A DNA stretch of 64,000 nt, from positions 31,462,001 through 31,526,000 of the forward strand of contig NC_073643.1 of NCBI RefSeq assembly GCF_029407905.1, in the 5' to 3' direction. Positions 11,645 to 23,699 of this stretch are shown here, in pieces. Within the stretch, counting starts at the first letter, position 1; each line of letters begins with the position of its first letter. The notes below the pieces were generated by a model, which saw only the letters and a program-made list of their open reading frames with translations, did not search any database and had not been told where the DNA came from. The stretch comes from Bubalus kerabau. Taxonomy: Eukaryota; Chordata; Mammalia; Artiodactyla; Bovidae. The position numbers and the translations under genes are program-made.

Positions 11645-12007
11645 ACAATGTGGATAGTTTAAATGGTATTATGCTAAGTGAAATTAGTCTGACAGAGAAG
11701 GACAAATATCATATGATCTCACATGTGGAATCTAAAAGTCAAGCAAACAAGCAAATGAAATGAAATAGACTCATAGATATAGGGAGCAGATGGGTAATTG
11801 CCAAATTTCAAGACAGCGAGAGGATGGGTAAAACAGGTTGAGGGGATTAAGAGGTACAAATATTCTAGTTATATAAGTCACAGGAATGTGATACTATAGC
11901 ATAAGAAATATGGTCAATAATATTGTAAGACCTTTATATGGAGACAGATGATTGGTAGACTTATCCTGGTAGTCATTTCAATATTATTTTATATAATAAT
12001 AAAATAA
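11645..12007 (+). mobile_element. L1 3' part, plus-oriented half of the twin-primed L1
   Basis: Begins near the L1 phrase tattatgctaagtgaaat and continues through the 3' untranslated region to an A/T-rich tail near 12000. In L1 order it follows directly after the inverted block to its left. Confidence 0.75.
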
Positions 12008-12179
12008 AAAATTAAATTGAAAAATTGTTCTCTTGGGGAAAGTCAGAACTGCAGTTAGGCCAGGTATTAAATCTAGGGTTTGGTATCATGGGCTTTAGTA
12101 CCAGTGATACCATTTTGTGGCCTGTGATTTAATCTCTAACCATAAAAACATATGGTATAATCAGATTTCATTTGTACTT

Positions 12180-12400
12180 TACATATATTCATTTTAAATC
12201 TCCTGGTAACTTTGCAAGGTAAGTGTTATTGTTTCATTTTATCCATGAAGAAACTGAGGCTCAGAGATGTTAAATAAGTTGTTCAAGGGCACGTTGCTAG
12301 TAAGGGATAAAGCTAAGGTTTGACCCCTGGTCTGGTTGGCATGGAACCTGTGCACTTTCCCTCCACCATACTGTTGTTGGTGAAAGGGCCACTGGGCCAA
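12180..12400 (-). mobile_element. MIR SINE
   Basis: Carries the diagnostic MIR core on the minus strand (gaagaaactgaggctcagag, then a diverged cacagctag-like block). It is old and diverged. The flanks at 12020-12180 and 12400-12548 hold nothing recognised. Confidence 0.8.
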
Positions 12401-12548
12401 GATGTTTAATAGACATGATTTATAAAACTCGCTCCTTTCAAAACAGGAATAAAGGTAATACAACATAATATAAGAATAAGACAATTAAAGCAAACAGAAC
12501 AAAAGATAGTTTAGGATGTGTTACATTGGAGTTGAGAAGTTACTTTAG

Positions 12549-13567
12549 GTTCAGTTCAGTTCAGTCGCTCACTCGTGTCTGACTTTTTGCAACCCCATGG
12601 ACTGCAGCACACCCGCCCTCCCTGTCCATCACCAACTCTCAGAGTTTATTCAAACTCATGTCCATTGAGTCGGTAATGCCATCCAACTATCTCATCCTCT
12701 GTCATCCCCTTCTCCTCCCACCTTCAATCTTTCCTAGCATTAGGGTCGTTTCAAATGAGTCAGCTCTTCACATCAGGTGGCCAAAGTATTAGAGTTTCAG
12801 CTTCAGCATCAGTCCTTCCAGTGAATATTCAGAACTGATTTCCTTTATGATGAACTGGTTGGACCTCCTTGTGGTCCAAGGGACTCTCAAGAGTCTTCTC
12901 CAACACCACAGTTCAAAAGCATCAGTTCTTTGGCACTCAGCTTTCTTTATAGTCCAACTTTCACATCCATACATGACTACTGGAGAAACCACAGCTTTGA
13001 CTAGATGGACCTTTGTTGACAAAGTAATGTCTCTGCTTTTTAATATGCTGTCTAGGTTGGTCATAACTTTTTTTCCAAGCAGCAAGCGTCTTTTAATTTC
13101 ATGGCTGCAGTCACCATCTGCAGTGATTCTGGAGCCCAAAAAATGAAGTCTGTCATTGTTTCCACTGTTTCCCCATCTATTTGCCATGAAGTGATGGGAC
13201 CAGATGCCATGATCTTAGTGTTCTGAATGCTGAGTTTTAAGCCAACTTTTTTTTACTGTCCTCCTTCACTTTCATCAAGAGGCTTTTTAGTTCTTCTTCA
13301 CTTTCTGCCATAAGGATGGAGTTATCTGCATATCTGAGGTTAATGATATTTCTCCCAGCAATCTTGATTCCAGCCTGTGCTTCATCCAGCCCAGCGTTTC
13401 TCATGATGTACTCTGCATATAAGTTAAATAAGCAGGATGACAATATACAGCCTTGATGTACTCCTTTCCCAATTTGGAACCAATCTGTTGTTCCATGTCC
13501 AATTCTAACTGTTGCTTCCTGACCTGCATACAGATTTCTCAAGACGTGGGTCAGGTGGTCTGATAGC
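12549..13567 (-). mobile_element. BovB LINE copy 4, 5'-truncated
   Basis: The minus-oriented tail (GTTCA)n starts at 12549. The copy covers the C-terminal domain (12789-13187 region) and RT up to the MRNLYAGQEATVRIG block at 13237-13542. The YADD box is changed to YADN. A short expansion of T replaces a codon near 13248. No convincing target duplication was found. Confidence 0.92.
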
Positions 13568-13671
13568 CCTAGCAGTCAAGTAAAAGAAGTTAAATTGCAT
13601 ACTCCTTTCTGTGTTGCAAAGGCACTGAATGAGCTCATCTGCAAAGACAATGTTTTCTCTTCCATGATTTT

Positions 13672-13972
13672 TAAAAATTTGTTTTATTGAAGTATAGTTG
13701 ATTTACAGTGTTGTGTTTATTTCCACTGTATAGCAAAGTGATTCAGTTATATGTATATATACATCGTTTTTCATATTCTTTTCCATTATGGTTTATCATA
13801 GGGTATTGAATAACATTTCATGTACGATGGGACCTTGGGACCTTGTTTATCCATTCTCTATATAATAGTTTGCATGTGCTAACTGCAACACCCAATCCAC
13901 CCCTCTCCCACCCCTAGTCACTTGGCAACCACAAGTCTGTTCTCTATGTCTATGAGTCTGTTTCTGTTTTCT
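13672..13972 (-). mobile_element. Short L1 3' end
   Basis: Minus-strand L1 3' sequence (tattgaagtatagttgattt and gcaaagtgattcagttat are characteristic). It is bounded by the target duplication ttccatgatttt at 13660-13671 and 13973-13984. Confidence 0.88.
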
Positions 13973-14151
13973 TTCCATGATTTTATAGAGGAATTTGTGA
14001 CCTGAGTTCTTTATTAAGAGATACTCAATAACCCAATGGATACTGCCTTCCTTAATCTTTGGTTTTGTAGAAATCCAGTTAGTTTCATGGAAACCTTGAG
14101 GCTGAACTGCATTTGAGGTTAGAAATTATCAGCATTTTAAAAGATGTTTAT

Positions 14152-15316
14152 GAGGAACCAGAGATCAAATTGCCAACATCCGCTGGATCATGGAAAAAGC
14201 AAGAGAGTTCCAGAAAAACATCTATTTCTGCTTTATTGACTAATCCAAAGCCTTTGACTGTGTGGATCACAATAAATTGTGGAAAATTCTGAAAGAGATG
14301 GGAATACCAGATCACCTGATCTGCCTCTTGAGAAATTTGTATGCAGGTCAGGAAACAACAGTTAGAACTGGACATGGCACAACAGACTGGTTCCAAGTAG
14401 GAAAAGGAGTACATCAAGGCTGTATATTGTCACCCTGTTTATTTAACTTATATGCAGAGTACACCATGAGAAACGCTGGACTGGAAGAAACACAAGCTGG
14501 AATCAAGATTGCCGGGAGAAATATCAATAACCTCAGATATGCAGATGACACCACCCTTATGGTAGAAAGCAAAGAAGAACTAAAAAGCCTCTTGATGAAA
14601 GTGAAAGAGGAGAGTGAAAAAGTTGGCTTAAAGCTCAACATTCAGAAAACGAAGATCATGGCATCCGGTCCCATCACTTCATGGCAAATAGATGGGGAAA
14701 CAGTGGCAGACTTTATTTTTCTGGGCTCCAAAATCACTGCAAATGGTGACTGCAGCCATTAAATGAAAAGACACTTACTCCTTGGAAGGAAAGTTATGAC
14801 CAACCTAGATAGCATATTCAAAAGCAGAGACATTCCTTTGCCAACAAAGGTTCGTCTAGTCAAGGCTATGGTTTTTCCTGTGGTCATGTATGGATGTGAG
14901 AGTTGGACTGTGAAGAAGGCTGAGCGCCGAAGAATTGATGCTTTTGAAGTGTGGTGTTGGAGAAGAGTCTTGAGAGTCCCTTGGACTGCAAGGAGATCCA
15001 ACCAGTCCATTCTGAAGGAGATTGGCCCTGGGATTTCTTTGGAAGGAATGATGCTAAAGCTGAAACTCCAGTACTTTGGCCACCTCATGCGAAGAGTTGA
15101 CTCATTGGACAAGACTCTGATGCTGGGAGGGATTGGGGGCAGGAGGAGAAGGGGACGACAGAGGCTGAGATGGCTGGATGGCATCACTGACTCGATGGAC
15201 GTGAGTCTGAGTGAACTCCGGGAGTTGGTGATGGACAGGGAGGCCTGGCGTGCTGTGGTTCATGGGGTAGCGAAGAGTCGGACACGACTGAGTGACTGAT
15301 CTGATCTGATCTGATA
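14152..15316 (+). mobile_element. BovB LINE copy 5, 5'-truncated
   Basis: Starts at the beginning of the RT (tgaggaaccagagatc) and ends in a (TCTGA)n tail. Sequence is very close to copy 3, including the GISLEGMMLKLKL variant, so both probably come from the same young subfamily. Compared with other copies it lacks 9 bases, removing one of two consecutive ETV triplets near 14700. Confidence 0.94.
14262..15299 (+). pseudogene. BovB reverse transcriptase remnant (copy 5)
   Basis: One of the least damaged RT halves in the window: a single frame with stops only at about 14242 (TAA where other copies have the Tyr of FIDYAK) and 14760-14762 (TAA for the Glu of CSHE). The catalytic RYADDTTLM is intact, as are HQGCILSPCLFNLYAEY and the C-terminal MVFPVVMYGCESWTVKK and WCWRR blocks. 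It has no endonuclease, no promoter and no 5' half, so it is not an active element. Confidence 0.9.
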
Positions 15317-15458
15317 TAGCAATTTGATGGACATGACTGTTTCTTATATAATTTATCTTATATGCAGCAGTATTAGCATTAAATTACAATTCATTAATGA
15401 CATTTAGGAAAAGGCTGACTTGGAATGACAGAGGTAGTGCTATTTGGTCATCTAATAT

Positions 15459-15668
15459 AGGATTTGGCAAATTTTTCCTCTCAAGGGCCAGATAATAAAT
15501 ATTTGAAGCTTTGTGAGCTGTGTGGTGATTATCGCAACTACTCTGCTCTTGTGGATTGAAAGGATCCATAGACAGTACATACATGCACAAGTGTGGGTGT
15601 GTTCCAATAAAACTTTATAAAACCTGATGGCTTTGGCTTTTGGGCTGTTGTTTCCTGATTGCTGATCT
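15459..15668 (+). mobile_element. Ancient hAT-type non-autonomous DNA transposon
   Basis: Matches a common mammalian hAT-like repeat with the phrases aagggccagataataaatat and tgttccaataaaacttta. Another member of the same family lies at 58844-59045. I do not assert the subfamily name. Confidence 0.7.
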
Positions 15669-17364
15669 ACCATAATAAAAGATAGAACTTTCAGATTATA
15701 TCCCTTTATCCTTCTGTCTCAAAGATTCAATGTCCAAATAAACCTTGTGTCACAAATAATTCAAGGAGGAATGATACTGCATGAATGCATATTGCCTATT
15801 ATTGCTTCAATAAGGTTTCATTCTGTAACCAGACAAGAAGCTGAGTTTACTTTGTGAAGATGTGGTATAGTAGCACGCAGCTAGCCAGGTTGTTCCCTCC
15901 ACAGATTTTCGGCCGTGGGAGCTAAGGGTGGTGGAAATGCGGCTAATGCTTTGCTGAATCCACCCAGAGAAAGGGTTGTCTCTTTCTAACTCTTCCACTC
16001 AGAGGAGGAATCTTTTTCTAATTTGTTTTTTTCCAATTTGTTATCTCCTCAGAGGAGGGGTGTCTTTTTCTAAGGGCATGGTATGTGCTAACACAAGCCT
16101 TGTGAAAAACTAGGAACCTGACTCATATCCTTCCCATTTCTGTGGGCTGCCACTTAAAAAGTAATCATTGCATGGCTCTATAATAAGAATTAATTTGAAG
16201 CTATAGGGTTTGGCGCCATACCCCAGGAAAAAGATGCTTTAGGCCTGAAAAAGATTAAGGGAAGCTGTTAACAATTGACTAGTGCAACGAGAACATCATA
16301 AGATTGTGTTTACCCTCTCTGATTTTTGTTTTAGTAAACTGTCATGAGCTTTTTTAAAGTTCCTCACTTTCTGGAACATCCAGGAAAATTACATAATTTA
16401 TATAATGGTCTGTCACTCTCAAGGGGATCCAGTGCTGACTTTGCATGATGAATACTGTGAAGAGTCTTGGATTGTCTAGACTTGTTTTCTGATGAGATTT
16501 ACCGTTAAACCATGATCGGTTGTGTAATAATTGTTTAAAACGTGCTTGTTCTTCATATGACATCAATGAATCCTGTGTTGCAATTTGTGAAGAATGCTGG
16601 CAGAGACTTGTTTTTTTTTGTTTTTTTGTTTTTTTTTTTTTTAGTGGGGTTAGTCTAATTATTTTTATTATAAAAATAACCTCAGAGAAATTAAAACAAT
16701 ACTGAAGTATGTAAAAGAGAACACTGAAGTCCCTTGGGCTTTCTGGTCTTTATGCAATGCTGAGAAAGAAGTATCCTAGTTCAGGGTCCTTGTATATTTC
16801 CTCCTAGTACTATTAGGTTTTTGCATTTACAGCTTTAGTCTTAGCTGAAGATACTTTTGAGTGTGTTGTGAGATAGAGATTTGACTTTGACAACTAAAGC
16901 AGTAACCAGTTTTCAGTCAAATATTGACTACTCCATTATAGTAGGCAGAAGTCCTTTAGGGGCATATCTTAAGATGTCATACAGATGATTAAAAAGATTA
17001 ACCCCAATAAAAAATAAATTAAAAAGAAAAAAAAGATTAACCCCAGGGGTGGAAATTGAATCAAATCTCTAATTTTTATTACTTCATTAAGGACTATAAG
17101 TGAAACTGACATGTTTGTAACTGAATGAGGCTGGTGCATACAATGACTCCTCCTACAGTTCAGCATCCCCACCGTGATTTGTATCAGGAGATTACAAGTC
17201 ACACTCACTGTTGTCCATATCATCCATGCCAATGTCAGCACATTAAAATAGAAGAAAAGGCAAATAATGTTTTAGTATTATTATGAAGATAATTTTGGCT
17301 TTGCAGGCCTTCCCAAAAGGATCACAAGGACCAAGGCAATAACATATATTCTATGAAAATAGCA
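15669..17364. other. Low-copy AT-rich DNA
   Basis: No gene or named repeat was recognised. It contains a T-rich tract (16611-16643), a repeated gaggagg-type motif near 16000-16060, and a small direct repeat at 16991-17045 described separately. Confidence 0.5.
16991..17045. repeat. 16-bp direct repeat flanking an A-rich 23-bp insert
   Basis: The 16-mer aaaaagattaacccca occurs at 16991-17006 and 17030-17045. Between them lie 23 bases of A/T resembling the end of a ruminant L1 A tail. It looks like a target duplication around an insertion containing only the tail. Confidence 0.65.
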
Positions 17365-17445
17365 ATTCTGTCTATCTTGCTTGTTATTGTGGCCCCTGGA
17401 CCTAGCATGTGGTTGGTTGATAAATATTTACTGTATTGAATAAAA
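17365..17445 (+). mobile_element. L2 3' end fragment
   Basis: Retains the L2 tail pattern: ctatcttgcttgttattgtg, then ctagcatg and gataaatatttactg...gaat. Confidence 0.5.
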
Positions 17446-17880
17446 ACTTGTTGACCACCTCTATCAATTAGCTTTGTTGCAGTAATTCTGTACAATAGAT
17501 AAGCACAAAATCTTAGTGACATTATAACAGTAAGCATTTTCTACTCATATGTCTGTGATTTGGCCAGGGTTCTGCTGATCTTGACTGGGCTCATCTGGGT
17601 ATTGCTGCTTCTCACTGCAGGTCTCTGTGTCAACTGGGATGCTCTGCACCGCTTGTCTCTCATCCCCCTTGGGCTAGTGTGCTGACAGGTCTAGTGCAGA
17701 GCATTTGTGTGGCAGAGATGTAAGAGAGAAAACAGAAACACACAAGACCCCTCAAGCCTTCTGTTATTTAGACCCATATGTTTTTGCCAAAACAAGCCAC
17801 TTGGCCAAGCCTAAAGTCAAGGAATAAAAGGTTTATATTGTCCACAGTGAAGTCATGAGAAAAGTATGGATGCAGAGTGG
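17446..17880 (+). other. Probable ancient interspersed repeat, family not assigned
   Basis: Contains gtctgtgatttggccagggttctgctgatcttgactgggctcatctgggt-like text and, further right, aacaagccacttggccaagcct. Both are phrases I associate with a widespread old mammalian repeat that I cannot name securely. No coding frame. Confidence 0.4.
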
Positions 17881-19261
17881 TAGGCATAAAGAACTGAGGC
17901 CAGACTCCTCATGGGGCTGGGGAACCAGTTCATCCCAGTTGGCTAGGATTTCCCCAGTTTCAGCACTGAAGCTCCCATCCCCCAGGAGCCTCTAGTCCCT
18001 GGCAAATTGGGACACGGTTGTCACCCTGACTACTCCCCAGTCTCTTAGAGCTGTAGTCAGGTTGAGCATTGTATGGTATGGGAACTGTTCCCATTAAAAG
18101 GTTTTTCTCCTTTCTCAAGCACCGTAACTTTAAGTGTAAATATTCAATAAAAAAAAACTTTTGGTTATAATGGGCAGGGTTGCAAAAATAAATCTTTCAT
18201 AATTATTTTAACCCTTCTATAAAGAAGATGTACTCCATGTACAGATAATCATCAGGTCACACATTAATACAATGATTTTTTTTTATCAGAACACATTTTC
18301 AATCTATATACTAGGAAAATATGTGAAAACTATGGCCACAATCACTTGTATTTTGCAAATATCTTATAACATTTTATTCAATTCAGTTCATTTTTATATC
18401 CTTAATCATAAAACTATAAAAACAAGATGACATTGTTGCTGGCGCCATGTAATTATGTAACAACTCATTGGGCAAGAAAGAGCACATTTAAAGGAGTGAT
18501 GTAAGCAAAGGATATTTGGGGGGCATTAACAACCTTGAGTATGGAAGCTGAGAGACTGAAACAAATTTATGGGGTTACATTGCATCTTTAGCAGTTAAAA
18601 GACAAGAGGGAAATAATAAATCAGCTGAATCGTGGTAAGAAAATTGAATATTGTGTACAGAGATTAACAGAACTACACAGAAATTGAGAGACTTATATGC
18701 CTGTTGCTAGGAATGCTAATGAGAGTATCAGAAATGGATAGTTCTACATCGTCCTTGAAATATCATTACCTGTTGTTCAAAAAGCCCTTTCCCATTTATA
18801 TTTCTCCTTAATGTAAAACATTTGTTTGCATCCTTATTTGGGGAAATGGTTTGTAATATGTCAGAAACATTCTCTAATTCCAGTTCAAAATAACAAGGTT
18901 CCAGGATCTCAGAGAAAGACTTTAAAAAATTACCAGTGCTTAAAAATGTGTCCCTTAAAAAATATATATTAGAAACCGAAGAATCCACTCTTGCTCTCAA
19001 CTGAAGATGAGTATTTATTAAAAAGATTGACTATCACTACCAAAGGTATCAGTGGGAATGTATCAAGAATGAAATAACAATTAAATATACATTGTATTGA
19101 GAGTATTTTCATTCGGTATCATTCTTAACATAAATGATTAAATGTTAATGCAGAAGGATAAAGACTTATAACTCTAGCACCACCAAGATATCTGTAGAAT
19201 TGTTCAATGTCCCATTATGGAAGGCGGCTTGAAGACATACACTGAAAATATGTAGATAGTT
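17881..19261. other. Low-copy DNA, no recognised feature
   Basis: AT-rich with scattered short homopolymers. A 90-codon open stretch on the minus strand (18728-19000) shows no domain I recognise and no splice or promoter context, so I do not call it a gene. Confidence 0.5.
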
Positions 19262-19905
19262 ATACTATTTATCATCATCATAGCGGTAGAAAGTTGACAG
19301 AATCATCCTCATTTTACAGATAAAGAAACAGGATCAGATCAGAGTGGTTAACAATTAGTTAAGGTCCATCTAGTCAAAGCTATGGTTTTTCCAGTAGTCA
19401 TGTATGGATGTGAGAGTTGGACTATAAAGAAAGCTGAGCACGGAAGAATTGATGTTTTTGAACTGTGGTGTTGGAGAAGACTCTTGAGAGTCCCTTGGAC
19501 TGCAAGGAGATCCAACCAGTCCATCCTAAAGGAAATCAGTCCTGAATATTCATTGGAAGGACTGATGCTGAAGCTGGAACTCCAATACTTTGGCCACCTG
19601 ATGCAAAGAAGTGACTTATTGGAAAAGACCCTGATGCTGGGAAAGATTGAGGGCAGGAGGAGAAGGGGGCAACAGAGGATGAAATGGTTGGATGCCATCA
19701 CCAACTCAATGGACATGAGTTTGAGTAAACTCTGGGAGTTGGTGATGGACAGGGAGGCCTGGGTGTGCTGCAGTCCATGGGGTTGCAAAGACTCAGAAAT
19801 GACTGAGCAACTGAACTGAACTGAACTGAATCACACAGCTTGTAGATATCATTGTGGGTATTGTTATTATAATCTCCTGTATCCAAACCCAGTGTTTCTG
19901 CATCA
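19262..19905 (-). mobile_element. MIR SINE split by BovB copy 6
   Basis: The left part ends in the MIR core (cctcattttacagataaaga) at 19310-19325. The right part resumes at tcacacagctt (19831) and ends near 19905. The two halves are continuous once the BovB between them is removed. Confidence 0.75.
19361..19830 (+). mobile_element. BovB LINE copy 6, short 3' fragment
   Basis: The last 470 bp of BovB, ending in a (GAACT)n tail. The C-terminal frame 19382-19819 is open for 145 codons and includes MVFPVVMYGCESWTIKKAE and WCWRRLLRVPWTARRSNQSILKEISPEYSLEGL. Near the end CSPWGCKDSEMTEQLN replaces the usual AAVHGV...RLSD because of a small frameshift. The RT domain is absent. Confidence 0.93.
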
Positions 19906-20229
19906 ACATCTCAATGGGCTCTAAATGGGGCCAAAAATGCACCTCTCTTAGAGACTTTTTCTAGTATCCTCTGTTGTATATGTTTCTCTCTTGTTTCCAT
20001 CTGTTCAGTGTTCTGATGAAAAGTTCCTTCCCTTTCCATGTAATTGTGGTGAAGCTAGCAAATATAGTGCTGCTATGTACACACCCTCCCATAATCCTGT
20101 TCTATGTCTTACAGGATTATGCTGTCACTACATTGGGGCACTCATAATACCAGTTGTTCCACTTGGCCTCATTTCCATGAATTTTCCACACCGGGATAGC
20201 ACAAGTTAATTTCTTTCTCTCTCCAAACT

Positions 20230-20526
20230 GTGAGCAATTAGTCCTTGGAATCCAGCTGTCATCTTCCTACCACAGCCTCCACACCACCACTCCCAACTTC
20301 CCAAAACTGTGGCTTAGAGAGAGCCTCTTTGTGTACAAAGAATCAGCCCAACACACAAAGAGAAGCAAAGATGAGAGGTGAATGAGAAAAGAGAAATCTA
20401 GAAAGTTCTATACAAGCCCTGGATCAGCCATGCCATATCTTCAATTGACATGAGTCAATAAATTTCCTTTGTTACATTTGGGTTGCGTTTCTACTATTTT
20501 CAACTGAAAGGGTCTTGAATACTACA
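20230..20526 (+). mobile_element. Probable ERVL-MaLR-type LTR fragment
   Basis: The right end has the arrangement of MaLR LTR 3' ends: AATAAA in gtcaataaatttcctttgtt at about 20455, then gggttgcgtttctac and a terminal gaatactaca. The left limit is uncertain. The preceding 19906-20229 shows nothing recognised; 20527-20710 may be a decayed L2 piece. Confidence 0.5.
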
Positions 20527-20719
20527 CCTCCCCCTTCTGTGGTCCCATGTCCCTCAGGCTTTGTCTTTATTGTATGGCATGTGTTTGTATATGCATTGTT
20601 CTTCCCAATGAAACTGAGAAGTACTCTGGGAGGCAGACTGTGCCTCATTTGTTTTGAATTTCCAGTCCCTAGCCTCATTTCTGAACTAAGTGCTTACTCA
20701 TGAGTAGGATCCAGTCAAA

Positions 20720-21069
20720 CAGGCTTCCCTGGCAGTCCAGTGGTTAAGAATCTACCTTGCAATGCAAGGGACCCCAATTGAATCTCTGGTCCGGGAAGAT
20801 CCTACATGCCACAGGGCAACTGAGCTCATGCACCACGACTACTGAGCCCAAACTCTAGAGCCCGTGAGCTGCAACTACTGAGCCCATACACAACAACTAC
20901 TGAAGCCTGGGCACCCAAAGAGCCTGTGCTCCACAACAGGAGAAGCCACAGCAATGAGAAGCCCTCACACTGCAACTAGAGAGTAGCCTCTGCTCACTGC
21001 AACTGGAGAAAGACACAGTGCAGCCAAAAATAAAGAAGCAGTGACTACTATATATAAAAAGACAAAAGT
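20720..21069 (+). mobile_element. CHR-2-type SINE (tRNA-Glu-derived)
   Basis: Starts with ggcttccctggcagtccagtggttaag and has the long CHR-2 body with repeated ctactgagccc and aacaggagaagccac blocks. It ends in an A-rich simple tail. The imperfect target duplication ccagtcaaa / cctgtcaaa lies at 20711-20719 and 21070-21078. This family is shared by ruminants, hippos and whales. Confidence 0.88.
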
Positions 21070-21099
21070 CCTGTCAAATGAATTCACAGGAAGCAGATA

Positions 21100-21480
21100 T
21101 GCACCCCAATCTGAAAGTAGTCAATGAAATGCTTAGGTACATCATAGAAGAGGAATCCTGAAAAAAATGTTCAACCCCACTAATATCCAAGAAGCACAAC
21201 TTTACCTAATATTCCACCATCAGAGGGATGATAATAAGTTTCAGCCATTCCTAGAGTGGAATTTTCCAGAGCAATTAAAATGCATGAAACAGATCTCCAT
21301 CTGTCCACCTGAATCCACACCTCAGTAAGGTGGTGAGGCATGGAAAACCAAACTGCAAGAGGACTTGGGGAAAAGATACCATTTACTCAGATGTTTAAAA
21401 ACCCCAAACAGAGTTCCTATGCCATTCTGTCTAATTTTCTTTATCTTTAAAATGTTCCATAATAACATTTCAAATTATGC
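21100..21480 (+). mobile_element. Ancient L1M-type fragment
   Basis: Diverged L1 recognisable by aaaatgttcaaccccactaat, used in many L1 ORF2 3' regions, and by attaaaatgcatgaaacaga. No open frame. The stretch to 21799 is AT-rich without recognised features. Confidence 0.5.
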
Positions 21481-21799
21481 TTTATATTGCTTACACTGAA
21501 TGTAGTAGAAGATTTAAAAAGAAAAAAAGGGAAAAAATTAGAGTATTTGCTTCATTGCACCTCTGAGAAAGGAAGAAGAGGGTAAAAGAAACTTCTACTG
21601 AATCTGTAATTTTTGTTTCTTTGGGAAAATTTTTATCTGAAGCAAATATAGCAAAATATCAGGAGTTATTATATCTAGGGGCAGGTAGATACTTTCCTGT
21701 ATGTTAGAAAAAGAGTTTTCTTAAAAAATGATTAGAAAAGTCAAACAATAAAATGAAAAAAATTATTTTAATTAGTAATCAGTATTCAATTTCTTGGAG

Positions 21800-21997
21800 C
21801 ATCCCTGGTGGTTCAGTTGGTAAAGAATCAGCCTGAAATGCAGGAGATCTTGATTCAGTCCCTGGATCGGGAAGATCTCCTGGAGAAGAAAATGGCAACC
21901 CACTCCAGTATTCTTGTCTGGAGAATCCCATGGACAAAGGAGCCTGGCTAGCTAGTCCATGGAATCGGAAACAGTCAGACATGGCTTAGAGGCTAAC
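21800..21997 (+). mobile_element. Bov-tA SINE
   Basis: tRNA-Glu-like head (catccctggtggttcagttg) followed by the Bov-A body (atggcaacccactccagtat through catggacaaaggagcctgg). The 3' end has diverged. Confidence 0.9.
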
Positions 21998-22275
21998 CAA
22001 ACCATTCATTTAATTGGTGCTGAGGGACTCCTCACCCCAGCACCCTTTTATTGCTACTGGGAAAGAAATGTCTTTCTGTCAGAAAGCACAGTGATCATGG
22101 GGGAGAGAGGGGAAAATATAAAAATCCTCTGATCATTTACAATGCACAGTGACTTTTGTTGTGTTGCAGTGATTGAATATCACAGAGAAAGGCATCTGAA
22201 TTTCTGCTCTGCAGATTGTGTGAAAGCCACAAGAGCTCCGTTTTTATTTATTTATTTTAGCCCTCCCCATTACAC

Positions 22276-22512
22276 CTAGCTTCCCAGGTGGCACTAGTCG
22301 CCAAAAACCTGCCTTCCAATGCAGGAGGCATAAGAGACACAGGTTCCATCCGTGGGTTGGGAAAACCCCCTGGAGAAGGAAATGGCAACCCACTCCAGTA
22401 TTCTTGCCTGGAGAATCTCCATGAATGGAGGAGCCTGGTGGGCTACAGTCCATCAGTCCATAGAGTCGCAAAGAATCGGACATGACTGAAGCAACTGAGC
22501 AAGTAAGCAATT
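22276..22512 (+). mobile_element. Bov-tA SINE
   Basis: Head at 22277 (agcttcccaggtggcactag), Bov-A body, and an end near cggacatgactgaagcaactg. It sits just after an ATTT-rich patch at 22240-22259. Confidence 0.9.
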
Positions 22513-23699
22513 AAACCTACAGAATCCCATTCACTAGAGCCAGGATTCCATGTATACCAGCTGCCTCCCGGAAACAGATCATCGGCTAACCAGATAGATC
22601 TGAGTGTCTGAAAGAAGCAGGTTTTACAGAGTGGGATTTTACAAAGAAAGGCCTTTCTGAGGGCAAGATAATATTTATATGTGAGGGATGCTAATTCGGT
22701 ATTTATAAGTACCAAACTTTATGGTCAAAATACTTCTCATTTTGTGAGCAATTGATTGAATGACAATAAGTTCCATAACCTGGTAGTCTGGACCAGGGCC
22801 AGCCACAGTCACGGTTCCTGACAACATGCCTATGCTGAGGGAGATTGGGACCAGGCCCCGAACTGGAGAGAACAGTCTCCCATCTGTGGACAGTCAGGAT
22901 GTCAGAACGGGAGCATCCGCACACAGTCCAGAGTGGAGAAAGGCAGTCAGAGTGTATGCTCTTGGAATAATCTGGGGCTGATTGTACCCCTCCCCCATCA
23001 GGCAGAGGAGTCAGGGGTACCACATTTGGGGTGTTTGTCTAATTCTCTCCTCATCCTTATAGCAGGGCAAGGTCCGGAGAAGCTCAATAGAAAGACTATA
23101 ACCCTCCCAGCCTACAAAGCTCGCTCAGAAATGTGTTAGTAGGTGTTTTGGGGGTAGTTTTCATTCCCTTTCTGTGAAAGGAGGAACCAAGAAAGGGAAT
23201 CCAATGTCCACAGAGGGAAAGGCCATGGCGGGTCAGATGAATTGGCAGCAGAAAATCACAGTGTTGACTTGTGGGTTGATGATGACAATAGTCTACAGTG
23301 TGGATTGTTGGAGTGACATGATCTGAGACCTGGCTTCAGAAAATGAGCAAGAGAAGCAAAGAACCCAGTGCAGAGAGCATGAGTGTGAGGGCTCGAGGCA
23401 TGGCTATGCCAACCAGAGTTCCCAGGAGATATTCTGAATTCAGCCAGAATGTGAATGCAGGAGCTGACTTGACTCTCCATCTACACTAATTTAACTGGCC
23501 ACTTTTAGTTGAGGCTACTATCGTTGGTTACCAAGAACCCCAACTTCTTGTGTCTGGTTCATTATTAGATTAGCAGAAGAAAGGGAACAGTGAACCTTGA
23601 TTTGTAATTACCAGGACATCTTTGCTACTTGCATTTCTGTTTGACATACATCTGTATTGTTCTATATTACCCCTTTTATACCTGTGTTGTTGGAGGGAG
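22513..23699. other. Low-copy DNA, somewhat GC-richer, no recognised feature
   Basis: About 1.2 kb without a repeat family I can name. Base composition is more balanced than in the flanks. Short open frames on both strands lack recognisable domains. Confidence 0.45.

Noticed and set aside
18728..19000. A 90-codon minus-strand open frame in low-copy DNA
   Set aside because: The length is within chance expectation for AT-rich DNA of this extent and no family resemblance was seen.
20720..21069. tRNA-like sequences in Bov-tA and CHR SINEs as possible tRNA genes
   Set aside because: They form the 5' heads of SINEs, are diverged from tRNA-Glu, and are followed by SINE bodies and tails rather than a 3' acceptor end.
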